Of a stretch of 64,000 bases of DNA, positions 13,515 to 23,499 are shown piece by piece. Location: assembly GCA_002205965.3 (NCBI GenBank), contig NADL03000451.1:62001-126000 (forward strand). Direction: 5' to 3'. The translations under genes and the position numbers were made by a program. Every line of letters begins with the position of its first letter. The first letter of the stretch is position 1. The notes below the pieces were generated by a model. That model did no database searches. It was not told the DNA's origin and saw nothing but the letters and a program-made list of their open reading frames with translations. The stretch comes from Kappaphycus alvarezii (Eukaryota > Rhodophyta > Florideophyceae > Gigartinales > Solieriaceae).

Positions 13515-13830
13515 ATCAATCTTCCATAACATCTAAAAAGTCCCTCATTGGTTGCCATTCTGCATCATTTTCAATGCGTGGATTAACATGTATTGAACAT
13601 AGGAACTTTTATCCCGGACCAACTTTCTTCTGAGCCAAAACAGCCTCAACTTCTTGCTCTGTCCCAGTGAGCAGCTGAGCCGATTCAGGAACAGGAGGAA
13701 TAGATACATCAATGTCATCCATATGCTCCAAGTGTGGAGTTGTGTGGATGGTATGAATGATTAGATGGATCTTGAAGTGGGCAAGGAGATCCAATCGAAC
13801 AAAATTTTTACCAATGAGCTCCTTTACCAC
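13515..13830 (-). pseudogene. Integrase C-terminal tail and chromodomain
   Basis: The tail of integrase (13609-13830) has the usual HxxPHLEH pattern and then GTEQEVEAVLAQKKVGPG, the start of a chromodomain. After one stop it continues in the same frame as KFLCSIH and ENDAEWQPMRDF, matching YLVKWxGY and xxTWEPxxxL. Chromodomains in this position are thought to steer integration to marked chromatin. It defines the element as a chromovirus. Confidence 0.75.
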
Positions 13831-14925
13831 AAATGATCCAACTTTTCGCGCACCACGCTATTTCGAATCCTGCGACCTAGAGTACACATATGTAAAAAAT
13901 GAGCGATTGATCCGTAGCTCTGAACCGACCTTATAATCTGGAACCTTGTATCTCCTCGAAGCGTTAGCAGCTTGCCGGGCTTTTGCCACTTTGTAGGCAT
14001 ATTTAGCATCCTCAAGAGAAACCTCGAGCTTGAAACGAAAGTAGTCCAAACTCTGAAGAGGTATGCTGCTGTTAACTAAAAAATCTAATGGCGATTTAGG
14101 TATTCATCCAAAGTCCATCTCAAATGGTGACATACCCAGATCATCGCTGACAGCCGAATTATATGCAAATTCTACGGAAGGTAGCAGTTCATCCCTCTCA
14201 GTCTGATGATAAGAGCAATAACAACAAATATAGTTCTTGATCATCCTACCCATAATTTCGGAAGCAGCATCTGTTTTTGGGTTTCTGCTAGTGGACATTC
14301 TTAGTTTCACCCCACAAATATTCATAAGTGTCTTCCATAACTTTGAAACGAACTTGCTATCCCTGTCCGAGATCACATCATCCGGTAACTCGTGGTTCTT
14401 AAAGATATTCGAAAAGAAGCTGATAACCGTGTCTTCAGCAGTGTCCGAAGTTTTTGATTTCAGAAAATAGACTCTCTAGTAAGTCGATCAACCCAAGTCG
14501 TGATTGCATCACGACCGCTCTTCGTCATGGGTAGCCTCACAATGAAATCTGTGGCTAGTGACCCCCATCTGCGTTTAGGCAATTCCAGCGACATTGGATC
14601 CGTCAACTTTTTTTTGATTAGAGTCCTTATACTACTGACAAGTAAGACATCCCTCACAGTACTTTCGAACATCCCGGCTTTTATGATTCCAATGGAATTT
14701 GTCTAATCTGGACAATGTCTTTGCAAATTTGAAATGTCCACTGATTTTGGAGTCGTGAGAAATTTTCAAAATCTCCGACACTGACATTCGCAGCACACAC
14801 AACTTTACATTGTAAACAACCTGGAACCCTCCTTTCGGAACGTTAGCAGAAATTTACTAAGTTTATGCCTCTAAACCTCATCCTTTGGCCATCCTCCTTC
14901 CATGGCTTTTACTACTTGACCGAAG
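13830..14925 (-). pseudogene. Chromovirus integrase, broken
   Basis: Inserts element DNA into the chromosome. The N-terminal H2C2 zinc domain is near 14660-14780: HDSKISGHF followed by YCEGCLTCQ. The catalytic core follows in two open pieces: 14460-14672 with the first Asp in WGSLATDFIVRLP, and 14104-14376 with the second Asp in ISDRDSKFVSKLW and the Glu in TDAASEIMGR, then EFAYNSAVSDDLGMSPFE. All DDE residues are still readable, but stops and frame changes separate them (for example the stop after CQ). Confidence 0.87.
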
Positions 14926-14929
14926 AACT

Positions 14930-15450
14930 AGTCTTCATCATACAGAAGAATAATCTGATCTAAATCAAGGTACGGAACCTCAACGTCATTCACTGAGACG
15001 TCACAATCCCCTCTCATCACACTAAAAGCTCGTGATAATACGTCTCCCAAGACGTGAATTTTTCCGGGCCTGCCTGTGATTGGAAAGACTCCGAAGTTAC
15101 CGACAGTCTCCATCCAATGTGCTTCTGTACGACACAGCTTCTATTTTTTTGAAGAATCTCTTAAGCACCTGATTTTCAGTGCAAATATCAAATTCAGAAC
15201 CTTCAAGATAGCACCTGAATCTTCCCAGAAAATTTATCAAAGCCAGAAGCCCTCTGTTATTTGCAGTGTAGTCCGACTCAGTTGGTGGAAGCTTCTGCGA
15301 TAGAAAGAAATTGAAATTACACGATACTTTCCATTATCATTCAACTGTGTTAGAGTTACACTGATCGCGAGCTGTGAAGCATCTACATGACCACGAAATA
15401 GCTTTTTCCGATTAGGAGCGACTAAGATTGGGGCCAATGTCATAGATTCC
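14930..15450 (-). pseudogene. Chromovirus RNase H and tether, broken
   Basis: RNase H that would remove the RNA strand of the hybrid. The minus strand carries FRGHVDASQLAISVTLTQ, matching the gypsy pattern with the first catalytic Asp in VDAS, then SQKLPPTESDYTANNRGLLA (frame-broken in this copy by a missing A near 15300, intact in unit copy 1 at 7333-7680). The tether to integrase (14928-15113) has RPGKIHVLGDVLSRA, equivalent to the usual GKxNxxADALSR. Confidence 0.82.
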
Positions 15451-15739
15451 TTTAGCTTCCGGAAATCTCTATAACACTATTGATCCCATTTCCCCATTCC
15501 TCGATCTTTTTTCGTCAGATCTGTGAGAAGTACAGCAATTTCGGAGAACTTAGGTATGAAACTACGGAAAAATTGTATTAAATCAAGGAAAATTCTCAAC
15601 TCCGTCAAAGAAATAGGGTTTGGCCAAGTCTGTAAGACCTCTACCTTTTCAGGATTGACACAAGTTAAGTCATTCCCAACAAGTAAACCCAGGAACGCAA
15701 GATATTTTCTGAAAGGTAGAGCATTACGTCGCGGATATA

Positions 15740-16620
15740 GACTGATATTCTTTAACTCGCTTCAGTACAATTTCCAGATGTCATAATATTCTTCCTTGTT
15801 ATCGCTGAAGATTAAAAGACCATTCATACAGAAAACCAAGAAGACATATATGCAGTCGTAAAAGATCAATTTCATTAACATTTGGAACGTAGCAGGAGCA
15901 CTAAAAAAGTCCCATGGGCATGACAAGATATTTGAATTGCCCATATTTTGTATTAAACGCAGTCTTCCCGATGTCCTCTGCTTTCACTCATATCTCATGA
16001 AATCTTGCTTTTAGATCATGCTTGGAGAAAACTTTCGCATCTCCAAGCCGATCGAACATTTCATTGGAACGAAGTAATGGAGCATAGTTCCTTTTTGTGA
16101 TGGGATTTAGAACATAGTAATCGACAATACCTCTAAACTTTCCATTAGTTCCTTTTACAAAGAAAAGAGGTGCTCCATAAGGTGATTTCCCGAATCCAAT
16201 CTTCCCTTTCTTCAAAAGAGATTCGACGTACTCTTTTGCTGCTCTGAGTTCAGATGGGGACAACTGGAACAGAGGCCTATGAGGTGTCTTTGCTCCTTTT
16301 TCTACTTCGATGTCATGGTCCACTGATCGATTAGGAGGAAGCCCATCTGGCAAATCCTCACGAAAGCCCTCTTTATACTTTTCCAGTAAGTTCCTTAGTT
16401 TTTCATTGGACTCAGAATCTTTCATTCCTCTCAAATTGTGAACTTCAAGTAATTGAAATACTTCAAAGTCACCTCCATGCCTCAGCATTCGTCTAAATTT
16501 CTTCAATACCAAATTGGATGTATCAATAAAATTTTCAGCATCGGGGTCAATCACCGGAATAGAAAAATCTTCCATCATCATAATCAATCATTGGTAATCA
16601 ATATTTGGATTTTTAGAAAC
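15740..16620 (-). pseudogene. Chromovirus reverse transcriptase, broken
   Basis: Copies RNA into DNA for the element. The fingers start in the 199-residue open piece 15988-16587 (PHRPLFQLSPSEL, then GKSPYGAPLFFVKG and FRGIVDYYVLNPIT, the gypsy pattern SPxxxPxxFVxKKDGxxRxxVDYRxLN). The palm continues in another frame at 15762-15944 (SAPATFQMLM, then a catalytic box). The catalytic YxDD is degenerate: the frame reads FCMNGLLIF where V-Y-M-D-D-L-L-I-F is expected. The piece is unlikely to be active. Confidence 0.85.
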
Positions 16621-16629
16621 ATGGTACGG

Positions 16630-16900
16630 CATTCCTAACAGAACGTCATAACTATCTGGGAGATAGCACAGTTAGAAGTGTAGGAATGATCACCTAATCG
16701 TACAGTTACGTTGACAGTGATTTCAGATTCCTCTTCCGTAATCCCCGTCTGTGAATGGTAAACAACGACTTGTTCATGCCGAATCTCAAACAAGTCCCTA
16801 ATTCTCTTCAGGAACTCAGTTGAAACCACGTTTGTATTGCATCAACTTCCTTTAGTACTTTGACTGCTTTTTCATGCAGTCTTCCATCAAGCACTAACAA
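16630..16900 (-). pseudogene. Chromovirus protease remnant
   Basis: A retropepsin-like domain of Ty3/gypsy pol. The active-site loop near 16830 reads GS-stop-CNTNVVS, a damaged form of the D-S/T-G loop. About 75 residues later the minus strand gives DVLLGMPYH (about 16620-16650), the usual end of gypsy proteases (DxLLGMPW/Y). Protein pieces at 16635-16829 and 16808-17095 are in different frames. The tandem-array breakpoint lies exactly here, at 16649. Confidence 0.7.
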
Positions 16901-17099
16901 TGGCTCCACTAGTATAGGTCCATCAGTTGAGATGCTGTCATCATGACTAAACGTGATTCCATTAGACTCAGTTTCGGAGATTCTCGACTTTTTCCTGTCT
17001 TCTGAAAACTTAGCTCCCGTGATGTCCACAACAGTTTCACTCTGCTCATTGTGACATCTGTTCACACTCTCTACTTTTCTCACCTGAGTGTTCACTAAG

Positions 17100-18270
17100 T
17101 CCGGGGGATCAACTGCTTTTCCGAGTAAAATCCATTCAAATCATTACTGTTTCCTGCCTGTGTATTGTTCGCCATTATGATATTACCACCCATGTCACCT
17201 TTATTACAGTTTATTTTTTGTGTTTCAAAGGTATACATCCCACTTTATGATACGTAAAGCATCGGTTCTCCATCAAGTCTTTCTGACGCTGCCATTGGGA
17301 CTACGTTCCAGGTTACCTATCTCCATTGGTATAGGGCCTGAGGCATTTCGATTGTTTGGAAATTAACTTCCGGCACTGAAAAAAACTGCTCCTTAGAATG
17401 CTCCATCAATGTTGAAAGCAATAGTAGTAGCAGCGAACTTGGATGGATTACCCTTACGGAACTCAAGTAGAATATGTTGTTTGAGACCTTCACGGGACCG
17501 CGCCAGTTTTTTCCGCCTCACTTCGCCCACCCGCGAAGAGAGTGACTCACCAGCAGCCTTGATCAAACCTACGATCCGGTGTGACTCAGCAATACGTTCG
17601 CGATATCCCCACCAATCCACTATATAGACCGCGACCGGTGTCCTTACCCTATAGGAAAGCCTTTCAGGCCGACCGTAAGCTGGCCAATACCAAAATAGTA
17701 CCTGTTCTGAGCACGTGCCCCTTAGTCCAAATCCAGTCCAAGTCGAACCTTTAAAGCGTTACCTGAATTCGTTACCCATGCGGTGCACCTAGCTAACAGC
17801 CAACAAGTGCAATAGGATTGTGAGGAATCCTGACAGGAGACCCTCGAATGGGGACTTGTCAGAAGCACAGCTTTACTAAGGCAACTTAGTCAAGCCTATT
17901 GTCCAGTCTTAGTATTCTGCACAGGATCACGCAGCTTCGTTAGGCCTGCAAGCTATCTGTACAGATGGACTTAGAGAAAGAAATTGCTGCACCCTCACGT
18001 TCCCAGTTCTTAAGATATCCAATTAGTAACCGCAACCTATGTGGAACAATGAGGTTCAGGGTATCTGGCACTCCATTCCACAGGTACTCCCCCTGTACTT
18101 GGCACTCCTGCCTACAAGTAAGGTATATGCGATTTTCTTACAGCAAACTGACAGCAAAAAAGTTTCCAACATTCAACAATACACAAAGAGAAAAAATCCA
18201 CGTGTAAAAAAACTCGAAATAGAGCAAGACGAAAGAGAAACAGCAGCGGAGCCGGCGAAACCGTCGTTAC
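17100..18270 (-). pseudogene. Chromovirus gag remnant with zinc-knuckle trace
   Basis: Region between the 5' LTR and protease. The longest open piece is 17393-17620 (minus), a basic, helical stretch (ESHRIVGLIKAAGESLSSR and following) as expected of a capsid/nucleocapsid polyprotein. Further along, near 17240-17270, the minus strand reads RCFTYHKVGC, which looks like a damaged CCHC zinc knuckle (RCFxCxKxGH). Stops separate these pieces, so no gag product can be made. Identification rests on position and the knuckle trace rather than strong sequence similarity. Confidence 0.55.
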
Positions 18271-18273
18271 TAG

Positions 18274-18690
18274 TGAAACAGAGAGGAAGGCAGCCGGGTT
18301 GCTGCTTAAAGAACAGTGGAGATGATGGTAGTGGGTTTCAGAAAGTTGGAAGCAAAGGGTCAGTGGAGTGTACCCTGATTCCTACAAGAGTCCAAATGAG
18401 CCCCCTTTGTATAGACACTACTGTAGCTCTACTCTAGGACTTCTATAATTTTGTTAAACGAGTAGAACTTACTAGAAAGTAGATGTGTAACAATAGAATT
18501 GTACTACCTAGAATATAATAAGTAAATAAAACGATGAAGATGGGCTTCACGTCAAATAAAACATTGAAGGAAAATCAAGCTTCTAAATTCATTCAAGACG
18601 ATGCAGTTTCTCTGTTACACCACTGTATAATAAAGGACTGAAAAAACAAAAGCGGACAAGCCTCTATTACACAGCGGTGTAACAGAGACA
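18274..18690 (-). repeat. Chromovirus 5' LTR
   Basis: About 417 bp, aligned over its whole length with 12996-13412 and 5232-5649. On the plus strand it starts TGAAACAGAGAG and ends GTGTAACAGAGACA. It contains two short inverted repeats around ttacac/gtgtaa. Substitutions against the left LTR are many more than between the tandem units, so the insertion is much older than the tandem duplication. Confidence 0.85.
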
Positions 18691-19028
18691 TTGTTATACA
18701 GATCAACGCCGGTTCCACGCCGGATGCCAATGAGCAAACGCGCAGGAGCAATCACGGAGCTGCTCATGGAGGTAGTTATAAGCACAGCGTGAGAACGCCA
18801 ATCCATAGGTCCAGTAGGAAGGTATTTCGACTCCAGTAAGTCTCATTTACGTGTGCAATAGGAGGACTGTTTCCAGACACTGTTTGATAGTAATGGCTAT
18901 CATCTTGATCCAAAGGCCGCTGGGAAACCGTTCTTTCCCCATTCTTGATATAGGGTAACGCATCGAGGTTCCACCCTCTATGATTCGAGATACTTCTGAG
19001 TGTTCCTGTGCAAGCTTTCTGGAACAAT
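18691..19028. other. Flank right of the chromovirus, nothing recognised
   Basis: About 340 bp between the 5' LTR and the foldback element. There are overlapping short minus-strand frames (18615-19027) without recognisable motifs. Confidence 0.4.
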
Positions 19029-19200
19029 GGGAAAGGTCTGGGTTTTTTACTCCTGAAAGATATATTCGACTATATCCTGAAGTACTACAGATAACCCAAT
19101 CGATTCATAGGGGTATTCAGACATAGTTATTGGGGAGAAGCTACGCTCCCGCAAGAGATCGAATATATCTTCCAACAGTAAAAACACCCAAGACTTTCCC
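19029..19200. mobile_element. Foldback/MITE-like element, 172 bp
   Basis: Two inverted arms of about 46-50 bp. The left arm starts GGGAAAGGTCTGGGTTTTTT and runs through gaaagatatattcgac. The right arm ends aaaacacccaagactttccc and begins gatcgaatatatcttcc. The arms are the short dispersed motif found alone elsewhere in this window, so this is probably the complete form of a non-autonomous element. There is no coding capacity. Confidence 0.7.
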
Positions 19201-19207
19201 CCATCCC

Positions 19208-19653
19208 CTAGTGTCTATTGGACCGTTGTCCTCATATGAGGACTACTTTTAGCACTTCTTTTTCAATACAAAATTTTTTACCTCATCTCATTTCTTGTCC
19301 CTCCGCATTAGTTCATGACTTTAGATGGCCGATCAAAACAAACTTTTCAAGATTGTTGACCTCGGTGAAGGCTAAAGCAGTTTTCTCTCACCAGCTTCCG
19401 CTCTTCGCAAGAAGTTGTGAAAACGACTTCATTTTGGGAGGTAAAATAGTTCGTATTATCGTGGGGGGTTTCAGAAACGAGGGCGCATGTACAGTAAAAA
19501 TTACTGTACTGTAACTCAACATAAAAAACCTTTTTCTAGTAAAAATTTCGGGCTTCCAAAACATTTACCTTTCCAAAATGTAACGGAAATTGTCCTTGTA
19601 TGAGGACAAAGCGTGCCTCATATGAGGACAGTGCTTTGACGGATAGACACTAG
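19208..19653. mobile_element. TIR element (MITE-like), 446 bp
   Basis: The ends are inverted copies: left CTAGTGTCTATTGGACC...GTCCTCATATGAGGAC, right ...CTCATATGAGGACAGTG...GGATAGACACTAG. The GTCCTCATATGAGGAC block is itself a perfect 16-bp palindrome and occurs near both ends. Flanking bases allow either CTAG or TA as the target duplication. No transposase lies inside; the longest frame (19218-19514) is unremarkable. Related ends occur at 47190-47220 and 54251-54286. Confidence 0.72.
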
Positions 19654-20165
19654 TGCCTTGGTCGGATAGCGCCTGCGCCTCATTAGGCGCGGGCGCCGGG
19701 CATTCGTGTCCTCGCGCGTCTTGCGCTTGCGGATCGCACACTTACGTCTACGGGGCCTTATTTGCATCGGTTAGGGATATGGCCTTCTCAAGTGGCGGTT
19801 TCTCCCGCGCCAGGAAGGCTCTCAACCTCGACAAAGTACCGCAACGCTCAGTGCACCCTGCCGCACTCAACCCTGGCGATTCCCGCCAGCATGGGAGGGT
19901 TCCCGAGCCAAACGGTCCTGCTGGTCGTACCCAAGGCCGTTCTTCTAGAGCACCTGTATTCATCGCCGTCGCTTTCTGTAAGTATCGCGCTTACAGCGGA
20001 AGTCTTTCAAGCGATTACACCCATAGCTCGCCATGGTTGCGATGATGGATTTTTTCTTCCCCTCCTTTTGCAGGACATCGCACTACTGGCACAACGCGCA
20101 AGACGGCACTTTGCTGCTCTTCACTTGGCCACCGTCTATGACGGAATTCGCTAGGACCCAGAGCT
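19654..20165 (+). other. GC-richer stretch with overlapping frames, unknown
   Basis: Clearly richer in G+C than the flanks, with two overlapping plus-strand open frames of 130 residues each (19653-20045 and 19762-20154). Neither has a motif I recognise. It runs straight into the gag-like peptide repeats, so it may be the 5' part of the same non-LTR retroelement. Low confidence. Confidence 0.3.
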
Positions 20166-20179
20166 TGCCCCTTCAGTCC

Positions 20180-20651
20180 CCAAATCAAACAGGCCCATCG
20201 TCAACGTTCCGTGTCTACCGAACCCCTCACTCCCGTCACAAATAGGTAATGAGCGGCCCCTATCTTCTCAGGAAGCCGCCCTTATCACATTCAACCCTGT
20301 TCCAGCAGCCTCTAGAACAAACAAACCACCGGTCAACACCTCATGTCTACTGAAACTCTCACGCTCATCATCTGTCGATGATGGGAAGCCCTTATCTTCT
20401 TCGGAAGCCGCCCCCATCACATTCAACCCCGAAGTCGCCTATGGGCAGGCGTACACTAGGCGCGCGGGCGAGGCTATTACGAGCATGGAGACGACCAACG
20501 GTTTGCCCTGCAGGGTCCGTATGGAACTGAGCGCCTGTGGGTGCCGGTTAGCTGGATGCATTGGTCTGACTCTAATTCTGTGGAAGGCGACGACGTTAAT
20601 AGCGACGTCGCCGACCCATTAGAGCTAGAATCGATTGAGGACGAGCAGTAA
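20180..20651 (+). pseudogene. Gag-like protein remnant with repeated peptide
   Basis: An open reading across about 20185-20480 encodes two tandem units of about 45 residues. Each opens with a P-x-V-N-V/T-x-C-L block, contains P-L-S-S-x-E-A-A, and closes with I-T-F-N-P. A following frame ends in an acidic tail (DPLELESIEDEQ, stop at 20649-20651). A further diverged unit is at 36620-36800. Its place upstream of an R2-type endonuclease fossil and its higher GC suggest an ORF of a non-LTR element. I know of no named domain with this repeat. Confidence 0.4.
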
Positions 20652-20795
20652 GTGTTGGACTTACGCGCAGGTTGTGACAATTCAAGACCGTACCTTCAAA
20701 TACCAATGTTATCAGGGATTACAGCCGGCCTTATTTTCAATCATTAAACACCAAAACTTCTGCCCCCTCGCAGTAAACTAACCCAAACCTACATC

Positions 20796-20961
20796 GGAAG
20801 GGATCTTGAGTGAGTCTTAATGCCGCAACGTGCAAGTTAGTATGTTCCAGACAACCTCTGTTCTCATGGTATCTCCGTCCCTGCGCAAGTTAGGCCTCTT
20901 CCCTGTTATGTCTAGTTCCACCCTGTTCCCCCAATCTACTAGTCATCCGTTTCAGTATAAA
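20796..20961 (+). repeat. 166-bp direct repeat, left copy
   Basis: Matches 21723-21889 with a handful of substitutions. It starts ggaagggatcttgagtgag and ends tcatccgtttcagtataaa. It directly precedes the endonuclease-domain fossil at 20967. Confidence 0.85.
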
Positions 20962-20966
20962 AGTTA

Positions 20967-21452
20967 CCAACCCAAACCTACATCTCGTACCGCAATTACA
21001 AGACGTGGTTGCAGTTCTATTGCAGGGTGCCACTGTTTCCTCCAGCTTCGAAATGCCACAAATGGGGATACACGACCCTCATGGATCAGTATGGTGACCA
21101 CGCGCTGTGCTGTGCCTATGGATCCACACGCGGGTGGCGGCATGACTCGCAGACACGTTTGTTTGCTGCAGATCTCTTCAAAGCTGCCCGACACCCTGTC
21201 CTCGAGCCGCCACAACGCGGCCACGCAGTTCGCCCGGACATCAAGGCGCTTGGAGAGAACGGGGGGACAGACTTTTTCGACGTAACTCTCATCCACCCAT
21301 TGACCACCGCCCGCCTTCCCTCCCTGGCGCGATGCCCACTCAAGCCCCTTAACCATGCCCGCCTTGGCAAGGACACTCGCTTTGCCGAATTGATGCGTTC
21401 AAAGGCCCTGGGCATCGCTTCATTGCCCTTCTACTGGAAAACCATGGGATAG
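20967..21452 (+). pseudogene. R2-type non-LTR retrotransposon C-terminus: restriction-like endonuclease
   Basis: C-terminal DNA-cutting domain of an R2/CRE-type non-LTR element, which nicks the target to start reverse transcription. The 147-residue open piece (21009-21452, with readable frame from about 20990) has KCHKWGYTT, then YGDHALCC, a CCHC finger in which the second Cys is Trp. After GWRHDSQT comes RPDIKALGENGGTDFFDVT. This is PD-x13-D, the restriction-like catalytic motif of the family (PDX12-14D). The RT itself is not seen upstream. The reading ends (WKTMG, stop) where copies of the dispersed short motif are inserted. Confidence 0.72.
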
Positions 21453-21575
21453 ACCGGATATGTCTCCAAGAGTAAAACACCCAAAACCTTTCCCCTTCCA
21501 CTTTCCACATAAAAAAATTAGACCGGATATATCTTCCAAGAGTAAAACACCCAAACCTTTCCCCTTTCGCAGTGG
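21432..21575 (+). mobile_element. Two direct copies of the dispersed short motif inserted in the endonuclease fossil
   Basis: Two copies in the same direction (21432-21500 and 21519-21570), each containing gaccggatat.tct.ccaagagtaaaacacccaaa. They separate the endonuclease reading from its likely C-terminal tail at 21580-21747, so the motif appears to have arrived by insertion. Confidence 0.7.
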
Positions 21576-21747
21576 AGGGCTGGCACCCGGCTGCTCGGAC
21601 TTTGCGAAACGAGTTGCGACCGGCATTGCTGAACGGGCGGCTGTTCCATTTGCTCACGCAACGCAAACACTGTTCGCTCGTCACGCGGCGAGGCTCGTCC
21701 AGAATAACGCCAGTTGTCTGCTGGAAGGGGTCTTGAGTGAGTCTTAA
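21576..21747 (+). pseudogene. C-terminal tail of the R2-type polyprotein
   Basis: An open reading (GGLAPGCSDFAKRVATGIAE, then HAARLVQNNASCLLEG, stop) resembling the Ala/Arg-rich helical tail that follows the endonuclease domain in such proteins. It is the likely continuation of 20967-21430 beyond the inserted motif copies. Confidence 0.45.
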
Positions 21748-21889
21748 TGCCGCAACGTGCAAGTTAGTATGTTCCAGACAACCTCTGTTCTCATGGTATC
21801 TCCGTCCCTACGCAAGTTAGGCCTCTTCCCTGTTATGTCTAATTCCACCCTGTTCCCACCAATCTACCAGTCATCCGTTTCAGTGTAAA
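21723..21889 (+). repeat. 166-bp direct repeat, right copy
   Basis: Second copy of 20796-20961. It overlaps the end of the polyprotein tail and so may be the 3' end or 3' UTR of the element; the left copy would then mark the end of an earlier, nested insertion. Confidence 0.8.
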
Positions 21890-21919
21890 CCTCAATCACC
21901 CATTCCAGTTAAACCCAAA

Positions 21920-22273
21920 CGTTCCCCTCCGAATGGACATACATTCCAGATGCCTATGGTCTTCACACCAGTGATATTGTCGACATTACTATTGCCCATC
22001 CTTCTGCTCGCCGCCACATCTCGCCAAAGTACGGTTACCGCAGCGCTGCCGCGACACTCGCAAAGCGCGAGAAACATCGTCATTACGGCGATTACTGCCA
22101 CCAACACGATATCCCCATCTCCCTCCTCGGAGTTGAAATCTATGGCCCCTTGGCTGATGAGGGCCAGAGGTTTTTCCAACGCCTTGCTTCCTTCGCTGCT
22201 TCCCGTCGCTGTTCCTTCCCCTCAACAAGAGATTCGCGACTTCGTTACCCGTTTGCATGTACATTCTCTAAGT
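21920..22273 (+). pseudogene. Second R2-type endonuclease-domain fossil
   Basis: The frame missed by the longest-ORF view reads WTYIPDAYGLHTSDIVDITIA, then KYGYRSAAATLAKREKHRHY, CHQHDIPISLLGVEIYG and GQRFFQRLASFA, stop at about 22273. The pattern PD...D-I-V-D-I-T-x-x-H-P followed by K/Y-rich, I-P-x-x-x-E and FF-x-x-LA segments is the latter half of the same domain type as 20967-21430. The first half with the CCHC finger is missing here. A longer overlapping frame (21950-22624) is a shadow. Confidence 0.6.
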
Positions 22274-22279
22274 GATGCA

Positions 22280-23480
22280 GGCGAGAAGGGTTTCCACCCG
22301 CCGCCCGCATTCGTAGCTAATTTCTTAATACCCTCCGCACGCCTCTGTGCCACACTGTACAACTCGCAAAGATCTACCACAGTCAAGAGCTTCTTCAAAA
22401 ATCTCTCAAGAAATGGCCTCGTTAACCATCTCATGGTCTCGTTGACTTGTCTGAATATAACTTTGCCCCGCACGATTTTTAGGAAATCTGAATCGATATT
22501 CTGCATGCTCTTGATTGACTATCAAATTACCAGCGATGCTGTCTGGGACCAGGAAATTCAGAATAGAAGATTACTCCAGTGCATCGATTTCGAAATAAAG
22601 GGTTATTTTTCGTTAATACCATGACTCAGGGTTAAAAGTAGACAGGTTTTGTGTATTTGTGACAACTATTCTGGTCCGAAGCAGAATCCTGGAGGTAAGG
22701 GTATTTTTCCGCATTTAAATTTAACCCGCACTCTCCAGTAGTATATTTTGTTAAAAATACCATAGTACAACGTTTTTTACAGCGATACCTGTATCAAGGG
22801 GAGTACTTCCACGCTATCATCATGGCAAACAGACAATACTGTAGACCTGGACCACGAGTAAATTTTTGTGCATCATGCACAGATTTTCCTTTCGGCCCGC
22901 ATCAGGGGACAGTTTTGGGTGTTTTTACTCTTGGAAGATATATGCGATCTATGCCTGTATCAGTGCATTCAAATATATTTAGCATTTGGCTAGCCTTTGA
23001 TCGTGAACCTGGTAGTCTATCGTGACTGAGAAAATAGGGCCGTTTAGAGAAAATCGGCATATTCTTAGACACCTGAGGGGAAGCCGGTGATGGGCCCTAT
23101 TTAAGTACGGTGATTTGTGCAGACAAGTGTTTATTTCTAAAGCAGCTCTTGTTTGTCCCAGGACAGCTAAACTGGCCACTACCATAAATGAAAGGAACAC
23201 TCTGCGTCATACTTGATGCACAAAAATGAAGGAAAGCAGTCAATCAGTTTGACAACAGAGTAAACCTGGATTCCTCCAAAATATTGCGACAAAACTGCCT
23301 TTGAAAATTCTTTCCGTTCAATATGCCAATATTTGTTGCCTGAACTTGAAGTATTTGGTCTTACTGCTTGGATCTCAACGACTTCCTTACATCAAGCAAC
23401 GAATGTAAATATAAGTAAGTTTGGATTAATAGTCCAAAATTCTGGTGTGTGCAGCTCACTCAGCCCTCTATCAACTTGAC
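22280..23480. other. No gene recognised; one dispersed motif copy
   Basis: Only a minus-direction copy of the dispersed motif at about 22910-22955 (gttttgggtgtttttactct, then tggaagatatatgcgatct) stands out. Confidence 0.5.
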
Positions 23481-23499
23481 GAATCTCGTATCGAAATGG

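Larger units (their letters stand above)
8892..16649. repeat. Tandem repeat unit, full copy 2
   Basis: Second full unit, about 7.76 kb. It is the only one continuous with the 5' part of the chromovirus: at 16649/16650 the shared sequence gaacgtcat runs on into protease and gag instead of jumping back to the unit start. The original chromosome order therefore survives here, and the other copies arose by duplication with a breakpoint inside the protease/RT linker. Confidence 0.92.
12996..18690 (-). mobile_element. Ty3/gypsy chromovirus, complete but decayed
   Basis: An LTR retrotransposon of 5.7 kb on the minus strand with domain order LTR, gag, protease, RT, RNase H, integrase, chromodomain, LTR, which is the Ty3/gypsy order; the C-terminal chromodomain marks it as a chromovirus. 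All domains are broken by stops and frameshifts. The LTRs (18274-18690 and 12996-13412) share TG...CA ends on the plus strand and the interior ends of both are similar. I do not see a matching target-site duplication (cagat on the left, ttgtt on the right) and could not identify a primer binding site next to 18274. The tandem duplication explains why a second and third pol copy lie further left. Confidence 0.88.

Noticed and set aside
1..16649. CRISPR-like or satellite array
   Set aside because: Units are 7.76 kb long and contain retroelement genes; no short regular repeats with spacers.
17965..18437. Plus-strand frames of 80 and 132 residues
   Set aside because: They lie across the chromovirus leader and LTR on the strand opposite to the element; shadow frames.
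20964..21415. Minus-strand frames of 130 and 99 residues
   Set aside because: Antisense shadows of the R2-type endonuclease domain, whose motifs are clear on the plus strand.
21950..22624. 224-residue plus-strand frame
   Set aside because: Longest frame in the area, but another frame on the same strand carries the domain pattern; this one has only biased composition.
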